A DNA stretch of 64,000 nt, from positions 4,278,001 through 4,342,000 of the forward strand of contig JAKSGN010000006.1 of NCBI GenBank assembly GCA_024180945.1. The letters run 5' to 3'. This stretch comes from Macrophomina tecta. Its lineage: Eukaryota > Ascomycota > Dothideomycetes > Botryosphaeriales > Botryosphaeriaceae. Of this stretch, positions 29,393 to 41,247 are shown piece after piece. The notes beneath the pieces were generated by a model. The model searched no databases, had not been told where the DNA came from, and saw only the letters and a program-made list of their open reading frames with translations. Numbering within the stretch: the first letter of the stretch is position 1; each line of letters begins with the position of its first letter. The position numbers and the translations under genes are program-made.

Positions 29393-29700
29393 CGCCATGT
29401 ATCTGAAAGTTCACTGCTCCGGCATTGATGCCGGTGCAACAAGCATGATTGTGGTCAAAGGAATAGATACCGAGCACTCCCCAGATTGCCTGTCAAGAAG
29501 TTTATGCGTGTGATCCGACATCCATTTCAAATAAAGTCGGGCGTGTTTTGAGCCAAGCATTATTAAAGGACCTGTGAGCCGGGCTCGGCGACACCAGATA
29601 TCGGTGGTCGTGACATCAGACGAGCTCCGGTGCGGCGGGCGAGGACCGAGAGCAGCGCAAATCACTTGAAGAAGCTCAAGCTCGACAGCGACTCAACACC
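29393..29700. other. Intergenic region before COQ9
   Basis: 308 bases with the end of the Mtf2-like transcript and the COQ9 promoter. Nothing else seen. Confidence 0.5.
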
Positions 29701-30562
29701 ATGGCGACTTCAGCACGCGCAGTCCGGCCGGCCTTTCGCAAGCTAAGTAGATACAGCTTGCAGCCCAATGTATCCCGAACGGCCTGCTATCACTCGTACG
29801 AGCACGCTCAACCAGAACCGTATCCGCCTGCAGAATCCGCGATCCTCTCTGCCGCGCTCCCCCACGTTCCCGAACACGGTTTTACCAATGCTGCCTTACA
29901 GCTCGGCGCTCGAGATGCCGGCTATCTTGATGCCTCCACGAACCTCTTTCCGCGCGGCCCATTCGACCTGATACAGTATCACCTCGTCATCCGTAGGCTG
30001 GCGCTCCGCGACACGGTGCAGTTTCCCGAAGATCGTGAGAATGGAGGCAAGCGGCTGGGGATCGGGGCACGGGTCAGGCTGTTGACACTGGAAAGACTTC
30101 GGGCAAATGCACCGGTTATACACCGTTGGCAGGAGGTAAGAGCTCCGGGTTAGCTGGGACGACGGCCGTTGCATCGGCCTTGCAGAGAGGAGTGTCGCAG
30201 ACCGGGCTCTAACGTTGTTTAATCCACAGGCTCTAGCCATTATGGCCCAACCGTCGTACGTCCCGGAATCGCTCAAGGAGCTTGCGAAGCTTTCCGACGA
30301 AATATGGTTCCTTGCTGGCGACACCAGCGTCGACAGCAGCTGGTATAGCAAACGCGCGAGCTTGTCGGCTATCTATTCAGCGTCGGAGGTGTTTATGACC
30401 CAAGATCAGTCCCCTGACTTCAAGGACACTGAGCGCTTCCTTGACTCGAGGCTAGAGGATTTGCGAAAGTTGGGAGGGGCAACCAGTGCGTTTTCGGAGT
30501 GGCTGGACTACACTGGCCATTCAGTGGTGAATGTGCTGAGGAGCAAGGGCATGCGTATTTAG
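29701..30562 (+). CDS. COQ9: Ubiquinone biosynthesis protein Coq9
   Basis: Exons 29701-30135 and 30230-30562 give 255 aa. Coq9 is a lipid-binding subunit of the coenzyme Q synthome on the matrix side of the inner mitochondrial membrane and presents intermediates to Coq7. The N-terminus (MATSARAVRPAFRKLSRYSLQPNVSR) is a mitochondrial presequence. Family marks are the AILSAALPHVPEHGFTNAALQLGARDAGYLDAS block with FPRGPFDLIQYHL, RVRLLTLERLRANAPVIHRWQEALAIMAQPSYVPESLKELAKLSDEIWFLAGDTSVDSSWYSKRASLSAIYSASEVFMTQDQSPDF. The 94-bp intron falls after WQE and is phase 0. Same strand as CSN3 downstream. Confidence 0.96.
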
Positions 30563-30993
30563 GCAGAAATGGGCCACATTCCCCTCAGCAAGTGACAATG
30601 TATGTTGCATGGCAATTATGTTCTCTCCAAGCTATGGCTATGGTGATCAAGACTCCGCAGCGTTCCTGGCTGCATGGCAGGGTAGGGCAGAGGACCGCAG
30701 TCCGTAGGTACGGAGCTGGCGCGTCGGCGAAGCAAACAACCGACCGCATCATCGGAATCTGGGGGAGGCAACAACCAAGCTTCCAACACCACCTACGCAC
30801 CAAATTTGCGCCTGCCGTGCGCGCTTGTACTCATCACTAACTTTGAGTGTAACTGTGCACGCTACGTCACTCCACAACAGCTTAGGCGCGTGGTGCCTAC
30901 AGCTTGCCCCACCTCGCCGCAGAGAGTTCCGCCCACATCTGCCTTCATCCTCACCACATCGCACACCACCTCGTCACCACCGGGGCCGACATC
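30563..30993. other. COQ9-CSN3 intergenic region
   Basis: 431 bases between two same-strand genes; the CSN3 promoter. Nothing else seen. Confidence 0.5.
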
Positions 30994-32658
30994 ATGGCGG
31001 AGGCAGCCCAGATCTTCAATTTCCCACCTGACCAGGCTGCAGTAGAGCACCTGTCGCCTATCGAGTACGACCAATCGATTCGCCAGTACATTGCACAGCT
31101 TAGCCGCATATCGAAAGCCGTCTGGGCTGTTGGACAACTTGGTGATCAGAACTTATTAGAGGTTCGTGCTTGTATTATTTCATGCAATACAGGTGGCAGA
31201 CTTCTAATACTTGCAATACAGATCCTCGACCCAGCCGTCAACACCATACCCTATCTCTTCGTTCTCGTCCACCAATTCCAGACCAAAGTCGAATCGGCCA
31301 ACACTGCAGCAAACGTTCCGGAGGAATGCCGTCCTGGTGGTGAACTCTGGCTGAAGCTAATCAACTTTCTCAGCGTCTTCGACCCAGTTCAGATCCGCTA
31401 TGTGGGCATTGAGTGGAGGAAGGCTGTGGAATACGTGGATAGGGTTGTGCGCCTGATGGACACTGTATGTGACCAGTGATACAGAGACATCAGCCTATGT
31501 ACTGACGATTTGCGCATAGCCGGCCATAGGCTTGGTACCAGTCCGCACCGCAATGAGCCGTATGGACCCTACCTTGGGAACATTCACCACGTTACACTTG
31601 CTATATCTCCGTCTATGTCATGAGGTCAGAGCTTATTACGAGGCTTTGCCGGTGCTTGACCAGTACATCCACAGCTTTCCCTCACAACCGATCGCTGGTG
31701 CAGAGTTTACTCTGCCATGCGCAAATCACTTCACTAGTGCTGGCTACATAACACAACGCTCCGGTCTGTCGGATAGAGTCACTGCCGCGGATGTGCAAGA
31801 ATACTTTCTCCTTGGCGCCAACACCTATTTGGCTTTGCGCCAGTACAAACAAGCTCAATTGTTTCTGGAGTACATCCTGACAGCGCCCACTCAAAACGTC
31901 GCGAGTGGTCTGATGGCCGAAGCGTACAGGAAGTGGGTATTGGTGGGTTGTCTGGTGGACGGCGGTGTAAGTGCTCGGCTCCTCAAACTTAAATATTTCG
32001 AAGCTGACTATAAGTTCCACAGCCGTCTCAGAACATCAAGACGGCAAACAGCCACGCGCTTAGGGTCATCAGGACAGCGTCCAAAGCATATGATACGATT
32101 GCTGAGATCTTCCAAGGTGGTGACCCTGCCCGACTCCAGGCCGAAATAGATGTAGGCTCGCAAATCTGGAGCGAGGACGGTAACACCGGCCTCATCCGGG
32201 AGGTTCAGGAGCACCAGGCGAAACTTTACGTCAGAAATCTGCAGAAGACGTACGCCGCAGCCCCTGTCTCGACGGTGGCCAAATGGCTGGGTCAGACTCC
32301 GGCGGCTGCCGAGGAGTACCTGAAGGCCCTGATTGACGATGGCTTTCTGAATGCTACCACAGAACAAAGTGCGGACGGCCAGCAGATCCTCCGGTTCCAC
32401 TCCGAGTTGTCCATGGGTCCGCGCAGCAAGACGGAGGAGCAGCAGCTCTTAGAGCTCATGGCCCAGACGAAGAAGACGAATGAGTTGGCTGAGCACGTGA
32501 AAGCAGCGACCCAAAGATTGAGTTTGACTAAGGAGTACATCGACTTCGCGAAGAAAAAGGCGCGTCAGAAGGACGAATCTGGCCAAGTGTTGGGCGAGAC
32601 GATGGACACGTCGTGGGACGCTTACGACCAGGACGAGGACATGATGGCGGATCTGTGA
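30994..32658 (+). CDS. CSN3: COP9 signalosome subunit 3
   Basis: Four exons, 30994-31161, 31222-31464, 31520-31966 and 32023-32658, all phase 0, give 497 aa. CSN3 is a PCI-domain scaffold of the COP9 signalosome, which removes NEDD8 from cullins and in filamentous fungi affects development. The helical repeat N-terminal half carries ILDPAVNTIPYLFVLVHQFQ and FTTLHLLYLRLCHEVRAYYEALPVLDQYIHSFP. The PCI region (about 280-420) includes VREHQAKLYVRNLQKTYAAAPVSTVAKWLGQTPAAAEEYLKALIDDGFLNATT-like sequence with the winged-helix end. An acidic tail (DQDEDMMADL) closes the protein. Proteasome subunit Rpn3 is the nearest alternative, but the length and the N-terminal motifs favour CSN3. Confidence 0.88.
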
Positions 32659-33987
32659 AGAGGCCCGCATCCGAGTTCTTCTTATGTCAGGGTGATTTCA
32701 TGAGGCTGAGGATTGCATGATTGCGGCGTCAAGGCGCGTATCAAAGAGTAGCTAATACATGGGAGGTGGGCAGATTTGTGCAGTGGCTCACGGAGTGGGG
32801 GCATCCGGATGGGACTTGCGCCTCTTAGCATGAGCAAATCCGGGGACCACCGGGCCTAGACAGTGGCTACACGAGATAGACACCCTCAAAGCCGGGTGCA
32901 ATGAAGCTCCAACTAGACGGGCGCCTCAAGCACTATTAGACAGTGTTTCTCGGGGCAGCTAGTGATACAAGTCACTCAAGGGCTTCGGCAGGGTGGGTCG
33001 CTGAAGTGAACATAAAACGCTCTGGGGGGCGGCAGGCCGCGGGCACCAGCTGTGGGTTGCTGTAGTGGGCGATCGGCCATGAATCGAGGCCGGAGACGTG
33101 AGCTGCCTCAGTTGTAGCCGAAGGCTCAGCGCACGCCACCAGCGGAACAGAAAGGATCCAGCTACGGAGGGTTTTCAGCCCAGGCCGGGGGTCGCAGCTT
33201 GCTACACGCCCTCGTGTTTCGCTGTTTCACGTCACTGACCAAGTGTTCCTCGCGGGATTGTGTGGACGCGGCGGGCCCCAGAGGTGCGGCCGGGGATGCT
33301 GGCTGGCGGCGTAGCAGCGTCAGCGCAAGGGTAATCCCACGTGCCGACGTTCCACAGGTCAACGGCAGCGTTCTGCAGCACCCGCATCAAGCTTAACAGG
33401 GCGTGAGCTCTCTTGCGTCTCGTCGGCGGGCCGCAGCGGCCCCCTTGCCTCGCAGTGCGTTCCTGAAGATTCGCACGACCGCGGGCTGCAGCGAGGCGCG
33501 AGGGCGGGCTGGACTGGCCGTGAGCGACACCGGCGGCCGTGCGGGCAGCAGGCCGCGTTGGCATTGACTGCAGTCGCATTGCACAAGCACGCGGTGCGGT
33601 GCGGGCTCAGGACCCTCTGGTGCTCGGCTTCAGGACGCAAGTGGGAGTCGCTGGCCGGAGGGCGCGGGCTGCGCCGTGCATCGCGAGAGGTGATCCCTGC
33701 ATGCAACTCTGGGGTTGGGGGAGAAGCGCTGAGAGCCCTGAGAGGAGCCGCATACCCAGCCAGCGAGCAGCGCAATCATAATTCTCCCGCAGCCGTACCG
33801 TAGCGGCCAGGCGGGCGATTATTGGGACAGCTAGCGTGCGACCCGACTGCTGGCCGTCGGACGAGGGAGCGGTTATTAGGCAGCGCGATCTGCATCCGCC
33901 GACTCGCGCGTCCGTCTCGTCGTCTGCGCGACAAAAGGGCCAGCCGCCAGCGTCGAGCGCCTGCTGCCGTAGCCACCCTCGGGCCCT

Positions 33988-34018
<31 letters not shown>

Positions 34019-34468
34019 TGCTGCTGCTGCTGCTGCTGCTGCTCTCGTGTGCTGCTTCCTCTCGCCGCCGTCCGCCTATACTTAACTCGGGGGCGCCGCC
34101 CAAGCCTCCTCCATCGCGATCGACAGCAGCGCTGAGCGAGACCTGCTGCGCGGCTCTCGAAGCCACAAGCGCGGCCGCCTTCTCGCCCCCCTGTTCATCA
34201 CTCAAGGGGCCGGACCACTCACAACACCCTCAGCGCAGCGCCTCCAACCCGTAAACTGCTGGAGAGCAGCACAACATCCGCCCCGGCCCCAAATCGCAAT
34301 CCCCTTTTTCGCCCGGCCGCAACGAAGGCTTCGGGCAACACCAGCACCTCCGCCCACGCGCCCTCCCGCTCTGAACGCATGCATGAACTAGGCGCATGAG
34401 CTTCGATTGTTTGGGGTTCGTCTCTTACCGCCAATTGGCCTCGACCAGCACGGCTTGTACCTAGGACG
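32659..34468. other. CSN3 to MIT-gene intergenic region, GC-rich leader
   Basis: 1.8 kb without a convincing gene. The right half is GC-rich and probably contains the promoter and a long leader of the MIT-domain gene, including a triplet repeat at 33988-34043. Several short ATG frames in it could act as upstream ORFs. Confidence 0.4.
33988..34043. repeat. (CCG)10(CTG)8 compound microsatellite
   Basis: Ten CCG units run directly into eight CTG units, about 425 bases before the MIT-gene ATG. Such a tract can form hairpins in DNA and RNA and is likely to vary between isolates. Confidence 0.95.
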
Positions 34469-37400
34469 ATGCATTCCGCTAGCAACGCCCACGCCGCTGC
34501 CGCCAAATCCTCCCATCATCGCAAGGCCTCCCACTCGAACACCAGCTCCCTGTCGTCCTCGTCCACCACCACCCTCAAGCGCGCCTCGTCGCTGAAGGCC
34601 TCGTCGTCCGCCCACCCCTCGCATCCGCCCGTACACCCGCCGCTGGAGCCGCCCATTGAGGACGACCCGTCGCCCGACGCACAGAAGAAGCTTAGGAAGC
34701 GCTCCTCCACCCACCGCCGCCGCTCGACCGTCGCGCATGTCGCGCACGACCAAGTGAGCAGCCCCATCCGCGAGGGCGTCGGCAACCTGCACCGCTGGTC
34801 CCAGTCGTCCACGAGCAGCCGTGCCTCCATAGCGAAGGACCTGCGACAGGGTAGTTTCTCGAGGCGGCTGAGTTTCAGCAGCGGTCCTCTGGACCCCCTC
34901 CATGGCTCTGCTCTGCACTCTCCGCAACGATCTCCTTCCCGAACTCGCTCCCCGGACGTGAGCCCTCGTGGCAAGACGAGACCCTACTCGCCGCCTCCCA
35001 AAATACCCACCCCGGACCCCGCGCCTGCGCTGCCGCTGCTCCCAGCGACCACTTTCAATCCGAGCTCGCCCTTGACCGCTGCGACGACCAATCCCTCGGC
35101 CCCCGGCCTGTTTACGCCGCCCGCGACCTTGTCCTCGGGCCCTGATTACTTCAGCCACAAGCCATACGGCGCTGCGACGTCGCCCCGAACCAAGAAGCCG
35201 CTACCGCCCAAGGGTTTCGCCAAGTCTCCCCTCGCCTCCCCTCCAATCTTCGAGACTTCGAGCAGCCGATCAACCAAACCGCTCCACTCAGCATCCGCCT
35301 CCGTTTCGTCGCGGTCGCGTGCAGCATCTGTGGAACAGCAACAAAGATCGAGAAGTGCGCTGGAAAAGGAAAGACGTGCTCCTCTGCGGGAGCACACCAG
35401 GAGCAGAAACAGGGACCGGAGTGTGAGCGGCGCGACAACTGGGTCTGAGGACGACGTCAGGAGGGCACCATCACGGAATCGTGACCGCGGGGAAAAGGAC
35501 AAAAAGACCATGTTGTCGCGGGCACTACAGAAGGCCAACACCGCCGTGTTGCTCGACAATGCGCAGAATTTCGAGGGTGCGATGGAAGCGTACGGCGATG
35601 CTTGCAGGCTGTTGCAGCAGGTCATGTTGAGAAGTTCTGGGGAGGATGACCGGCGGAAACTAGAGGCAATTGTAAGCGCGTTCAACCCGCTGTATCCTCC
35701 CATGGTTTACTAATTTGACTCGCAGCGCGTGACGTACACAAATCGCATACAGGAACTGAAGATGCTTGACCCGGCATGGCAGTCCTCAGGCGGCAAAGCG
35801 TTGCCTTCGCGGCCCATGAGCGACCAGTCTCTAGCGGACACGCAATCCTTTATAGACAACGTCGTGGACGACGACGAGGAGGAGCCTGTTGTCATAGAGA
35901 CGGCCACAATCACGAGAATCGTGAATGACAAGTCAGTTGAAGCGACACGGACACAGGCCGCCAGCCAAAAACGCCCAGCTCGAGAGTCTGTCTTGACGTC
36001 CGCCATCCGCGACGTCGAAAGCACGATACCAAAGACATCCGATGCCGAATTATTACTTTCACCTCCACCTGTTAAGGGGGCTGGCCACACGCAGGATGTG
36101 GACCGTTCCAATCTGGACTCACCCATGGATCGGAGCTACATGCCGCCTCCGCTATCTCCTCGAGGACGTCCTTTATCGCCTAATGCACCCGGGGATCCGT
36201 TCGATGAGCCCAGTGTCAGGGAAGCAATGAATCAAAGATCCGCAAGCCAGGCAAGCCAGGTCAGCCTGAGCCACAACCGCGCGGCTAGCAACGAATCCAT
36301 ATCCTGGCTCGACACCATTGACGAGTCAGGTGGCTCTTCGTGCTCTTCTTCTGTACACTCCTTGCAGATGGGCACATTACAGCGGAAACACCTGCGCCAC
36401 GTCAGTGGTGCCACAGAAGCGGAATTTGACGCAGCCCTCGACGCAGCTGTGGAGGCGGCTTACGATGATAACCTGGAACCATATGACGACGAGGTTCCCA
36501 TGTCTCCATATCGAAGGAACGTGGAAATTGCCAAGGAGCGGGTACGTGAAGTGGAAAGGGAAATGGCCATCCAAGCGGCGAAGCGACGCGACCGGGAAAT
36601 GCGCTTAAGAGGAGAGTCGCTACCACACGTTCGCGACGGAAGCGTGGATCTCGGAGACCAAGGCGAAGATGCGGACGACGAGGAGCGTATTCTGGATGAG
36701 ATGACGAAAGACTACATGCTCGATGATTTCGACTTCGGCCTCCAATCAAAGTCAGCCCTGCCGCGCCAATCGGATTCGAGCACTTTCTCTGGAAGCACAT
36801 GGCACAGCTCAATGTCCTCCGTACGGAACACGGCTGGAATGTCTCTCTCCACTGTCACTGAGTCGAATGCCTCTCCAACTTCTACAGTTACCCAAAAGCC
36901 GCTCCCTGAGCGTCCCGCAAATCCGCTACCACCGGTCTCAGAATCAGAGCCCCAGACCGCAGTTCCTCTACCGCCCACGCCATCGCACAAGACCACGGCA
37001 TCTGGAGGCGGCTCAAGCGTGAGAAGCAGAAGACTCTCTGGACAGAACGCCAAGCAGCTGAAGATTGAGACATCAATACCGGCCAATCAAGGACCAATGA
37101 CGCAACAACCATACGCACTCAAGGTCGACGAGACACCTGCTATGCCGAAGACGGCCAATGCTACTTTGCCGAACACGTCTCTCAAAATGCCCTCGCTGTC
37201 GAATCTGCAGGCTCCATCGTTGAGTTCAGCTGCCGTTAGTCCAGCAGACAGCATGCCATCCATTTCTCCGTCCACTTCTCTGAGCCAGGCCATGTCGAAC
37301 GAGAACATTACCAGTGATCCCTCGAGTCGATCTAAGGCCCCTGGCCCCCCTCCACCTCTGAAAAAGAATAAGTCTTCCCTGAGCTTGCGGAACCGGCAAA

Positions 37401-38553
37401 TGTCTGTGTCAAGTCCGGACGGATCTGAAGTCTCTGTTGGCACCCCACTCAGCACAACTTTTACCACGTTCAGTCAGCGCAAGCCCAGTAATCCTCAGCT
37501 TGCGCAGACTCCAGGAATTCCGACTTTCACGCTTGATGGCATGAACTTGCCAACTGGAGGCATGCACCTTTTCGAAGCCGACATTCACTCCCCCTACAGC
37601 CCTGGATCACCCAATCCTATGGCCATTAACGCACCTATTCCTCTGGAGCCCTGTCCCGAAAGCTACCTTCTGCGTCCCTTCTGGCTTATGCGCTGTTTCT
37701 ACCAAACCCTTGCACACCCTCGTGGTGGCTATCTGTCTACGAAGCTGTTCATTCCACGCGATATCTGGAACGTGAAAGGAGTCAAGATCAAGTCGGTTGA
37801 GGAGAAGATATCAAACTGCGACCTGCTGACTGCTGCACTTCTCAAACTCGGCAAGGTCGACACCCTCGACGCCGATGCGACGTTAGAGGAGATGCAGGCG
37901 TTGGAGCTTGTCCTGGATCAAGTCCAGAGCAATCTGATCAAGAAGCTCGGTAGCGACGTCGGCACGGCTGGTGTGAGCTCCATGTTCAAAGATGCGCAAA
38001 CGGTTGGTGTGACCTCGCCTGATGGTAGCACAGCTACGGAGCTGCCTTCAAAACTTGGTGCTAGCAGCCGCTACCTTAGCTCTTGGAAGAAGCTGCGGTC
38101 GAAGAACTCTGGCGTCAACTTGGCGAACAATTTCGGAGCCAGCAAAGACGTCTCCAAGGACTCTTTGACCATGAACACACTGCCGATGACGACGTTGCCA
38201 AATATTCGGTTGGCCAAGCGCGACGTCGCGCAGGTGGATTTCTCTGGACCGAACGCGCATTATATGGGATCCCTTGCGCGGCTGTTTGATGCCGTGCAGG
38301 TTCTAGGTAAGCACTGGTCACCGTGCCCTACAGCATCCGAAATGAAGTGCTAATATAATATGCAGATCAAGTGGCCCGCCAAGTAGAAGATCCAGGATTG
38401 AAGCATTCTTCTCCCACCCACGTGGGCCTGGAGCTGAGTACCCGCCACGCTGCGGAATTCTTCGGCTTCTACATCTGTCGATTTGTACTGAGCGATATCG
38501 CTATGATGCTGGACAAGTTCATCAAGCGCGGAAGCGAATGGGTTCTGATATAG
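34469..38553 (+). CDS. MIT-domain protein, 1323 aa
   Basis: Three exons, 34469-35671, 35726-38306 and 38366-38553, give 1323 aa. The first ~345 residues are Ser/Pro/Arg-rich and disordered. A MIT (microtubule interacting and trafficking) domain at about 348-425 reads MLSRALQKANTAVLLDNAQNFEGAMEAYGDACRLLQQVM, then RVTYTNRIQELKMLD; intron 1 splits it. The middle 600 residues are again disordered with many SP/TP sites. The conserved C-terminal region (about 1050-1323) has PFWLMRCFYQTLAHPRGGYLSTKLFIPRDIWNVKGVKIKSVEEKISNCDLLTAALLKL and ends in HAAEFFGFYICRFVLSDIAMMLDKFIKRGSEWV. This is a conserved ascomycete architecture with no assigned biochemical role; MIT domains bind ESCRT-III tails, so an endosomal or septation link is inference. 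ATG 34469 is the first in frame. Confidence 0.88.
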
Positions 38554-41247
38554 TTACTATTTTGGCTACCGCGGGGCTCTCACCAGGAAATCATTATACC
38601 CTCTAGACACATCAAGCGCACTTACCAGGCTGTTTTTCTTCTGCAGCTCTTCTTTCCCACACAAGCGCTACTTCCCTCACGCTCAATGATCTTTTCTGTC
38701 GTACTACTCAATATACCACTTTTTTCGTGTCTTTCACTCACTCTCACTCTGCGGCTTTCTTCCTCTTTGCCACTGGGCTTTCGTATTATCCCTTCCTTCG
38801 GAGAGACCCTGTCTTTGTTATTTCGCTGTTTTCCCAATCATAGCAGGGTGTGTTCAGGTGTGAAACGGGTTTTGGGCTTCGTTTGCCTTTCTTTTTTAAG
38901 ATTTGGTGGGGTAAGTGGGGTTTGGAGGGTCTCTTCAACAAGGTTTGGACTGTATTTTCTTGGTGTGTTTTGACAGAAGGAGGGCATAGCGAAGAGAAGA
39001 ACTTGTTGTCGGAGGGTAAAAGATTGGAAAGCAAAGAGAAAGAGAAGCATGCGCTGAGAAGAGAAGGAGAGCAATGTTCATACGCCCCTTTCTGTTTCTT
39101 CGTTCTATGGAAGCCTTGTGCGCAAATGATATCCCACCCGGTCGCTGTTGGTTCTTCTTTGGAAAACTTTTTTTGTGTATCTTTCATGTGATATGGCTCT
39201 CTTTTTGCTTCTCTGGGAATACCCGCTTTTGCCTGTCTGTTGTATCATCCGCCTTTGGGAGGAGTTCTCTTGTTTTCTCACTAGTTTGGTCGTTTGAGCA
39301 CCTTTGCGCTTTGTTTCCTCTCTGCTGGAAATTTTTTTTTTTTAAAAAAAAAAGGGTTTGATGAAGCGGTGATTGGTGCTTATTGTGTCGGAAAGAGGAC
39401 CTTCTCTAATACTTCTTATGGCTGTGCTGTATCTCTCATTCTCCATTTGGCGATCCCCATCATCTCAAGTGGCGGACCAGTGGTGTGTAACTTCAGGCCG
39501 AACAGCATCGTCCACTCCAAGCGGTCACTTCGTGCCCATTCTCATCAATTCTTCTGCATCTTCGTATACACGGGGCATGCAAAAGGCTGGTTACGCAAGA
39601 TGACATCCTAATAACAACGGCTGGCGTCTCAGCCAGCACATGTTCATATCACCGCCTCTCCGTGTAACCAAACTCTCTCATCCGTACGGATGTGCGTCAC
39701 GATCAGTCCACTTTGGATGACGAGGACAACACCAATAACACAGAGACAGCTTCATGATTTGATACTCTTGATACAACGCACGAACCCCGTATCCCAAAAA
39801 TCCTCTTCAAATCTTTTCCTCCTGCCGGTCCCTTCCCGGGGGGGGTGTTAGCGGCGGGGGCATTATTCCCGCACGCTAAGTTCGTGGCGGCGGCTATTTC
39901 GAGTATCATGTCACGGAAGTGGTGGACAGGCCTGTTGTTCTTCCGCCACTTTAATTGGCGTTGGAGCGAAACAGATGTGGTCGTGGAGGATGCCGAGGTC
40001 GCCCGTCCGAAGGAGCTTCGGCGGAAGGATCAATGGGCAGAAAGCATGTGCTGTTTTCGTTTTTTTTCTTTTTTTCTTTCTTTCTCGATTAGGTTGCCGG
40101 ATCGGCGGCTGCTTCAGATGTCGCTCGTCTTACTATACCTTTTTCCCTTTTTTTTTTTTTTTTTTTTTCTTTCTTCGTCGGCGTCGGAGAGGAGAGTTCT
40201 GCTATCTTCTGCGGGGGCCGGCTAGCGGATTTCGGAGATTGTGGCGGAGCAGAGTGGTGGGATGATGGCATTTTGTCTCCCCCGCCCTGTCAAGCACTTA
40301 TCGGCGACAACGCGCGAGACGGAGCGAGTGTTGTGTTGCAACGCGCCGTCGTCTTGCCGTCGCCGAGAAAGGTGCCGGAGATGGGAGCCTTGGCCTCTCT
40401 TTTTCCTTTTTTTTATTTTCCTTTTTTTTCTCCTTTCTTTTTCCTCATTTCTTTGCTTTAGACCTCTTGCCGGGTAGCGGCGCGATAGGTGTGCGTGTGC
40501 ATGTGAGAAGGTTAGTAGTCTGCTACGTGCGGACATCTGTGTGTTTGGGTGTCCCTTGAGTGGTCAGGGCGATCGCCCTGTAAGGGCTGGCCATGTATAG
40601 TTGTCGTTCATGCTAAGCATCGTAAGCTCCGCGTATAGGCCGATGCTGGAAAGCTTGGCGAGAGGGGCAGATGCGTTGACGTAATCGGTGGCGATGCAAG
40701 TGGATATGGCGAGTTTCTATGGCGGGCTGCGAAAAAGTCGCAAGAGAGAAGGGTTTGTGCCGTGTGGGTTCGTGTCTCATACTCACATGCATTGTCTTAT
40801 TTCGACACCATGGTTGAACTATGGTCGTGTCTTGGCTAAATGAGACTATCCGAAGTGAATGAATTACTGGAACGATTGCTGACTGGGAATTATGATAATA
40901 TGCAACTCCCGCTGCCAGACATACAAATATGGACGTGCTACTCAATACCAAACGCCGACTAAACCATGCTCTCCCGAGCGTCCATCAACACTAAGATCCG
41001 ATCAGATACTGGATCTCAGATAGCCTCCCTCGACTCCCCGAAACGCAGAACACCATTGGAGAACGGTATCAACAGAAAACAAGGGGGCTAAGTGCAGAAT
41101 AAAGAAACCCCAGAATCCGAAAAGACTCGCAAGTCATGAAAAATCAGGAAAGAAAGAGAGACATCAACCTCTCTAGCACCCGTCAACAACACAGCGGGGA
41201 GGTGAAGCAGACATGACGGGAAAAGAACATGACAAGAAACACAAATC
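38554..41247. other. 2.7-kb pyrimidine-rich intergenic region
   Basis: Between the convergent MIT and patatin genes. Long T and CT runs occur on the plus strand (39332, 40060-40090, 40149-40170, 40404-40445). A 16-bp perfect palindrome, CAGGGCGATCGCCCTG, is at 40565-40580. No gene recognised. Confidence 0.5.
39332..39353. repeat. T12A10 tract
   Basis: Twelve T followed directly by ten A, hence near-palindromic. Similar tracts occur at 47848, 50287 and 53402. Confidence 0.95.

Noticed and set aside
34388..35158. 256-codon minus-strand open frame
   Set aside because: Antisense of the Ser/Pro-rich N-terminus of the MIT gene; Gly/Arg-rich low complexity with no domain.
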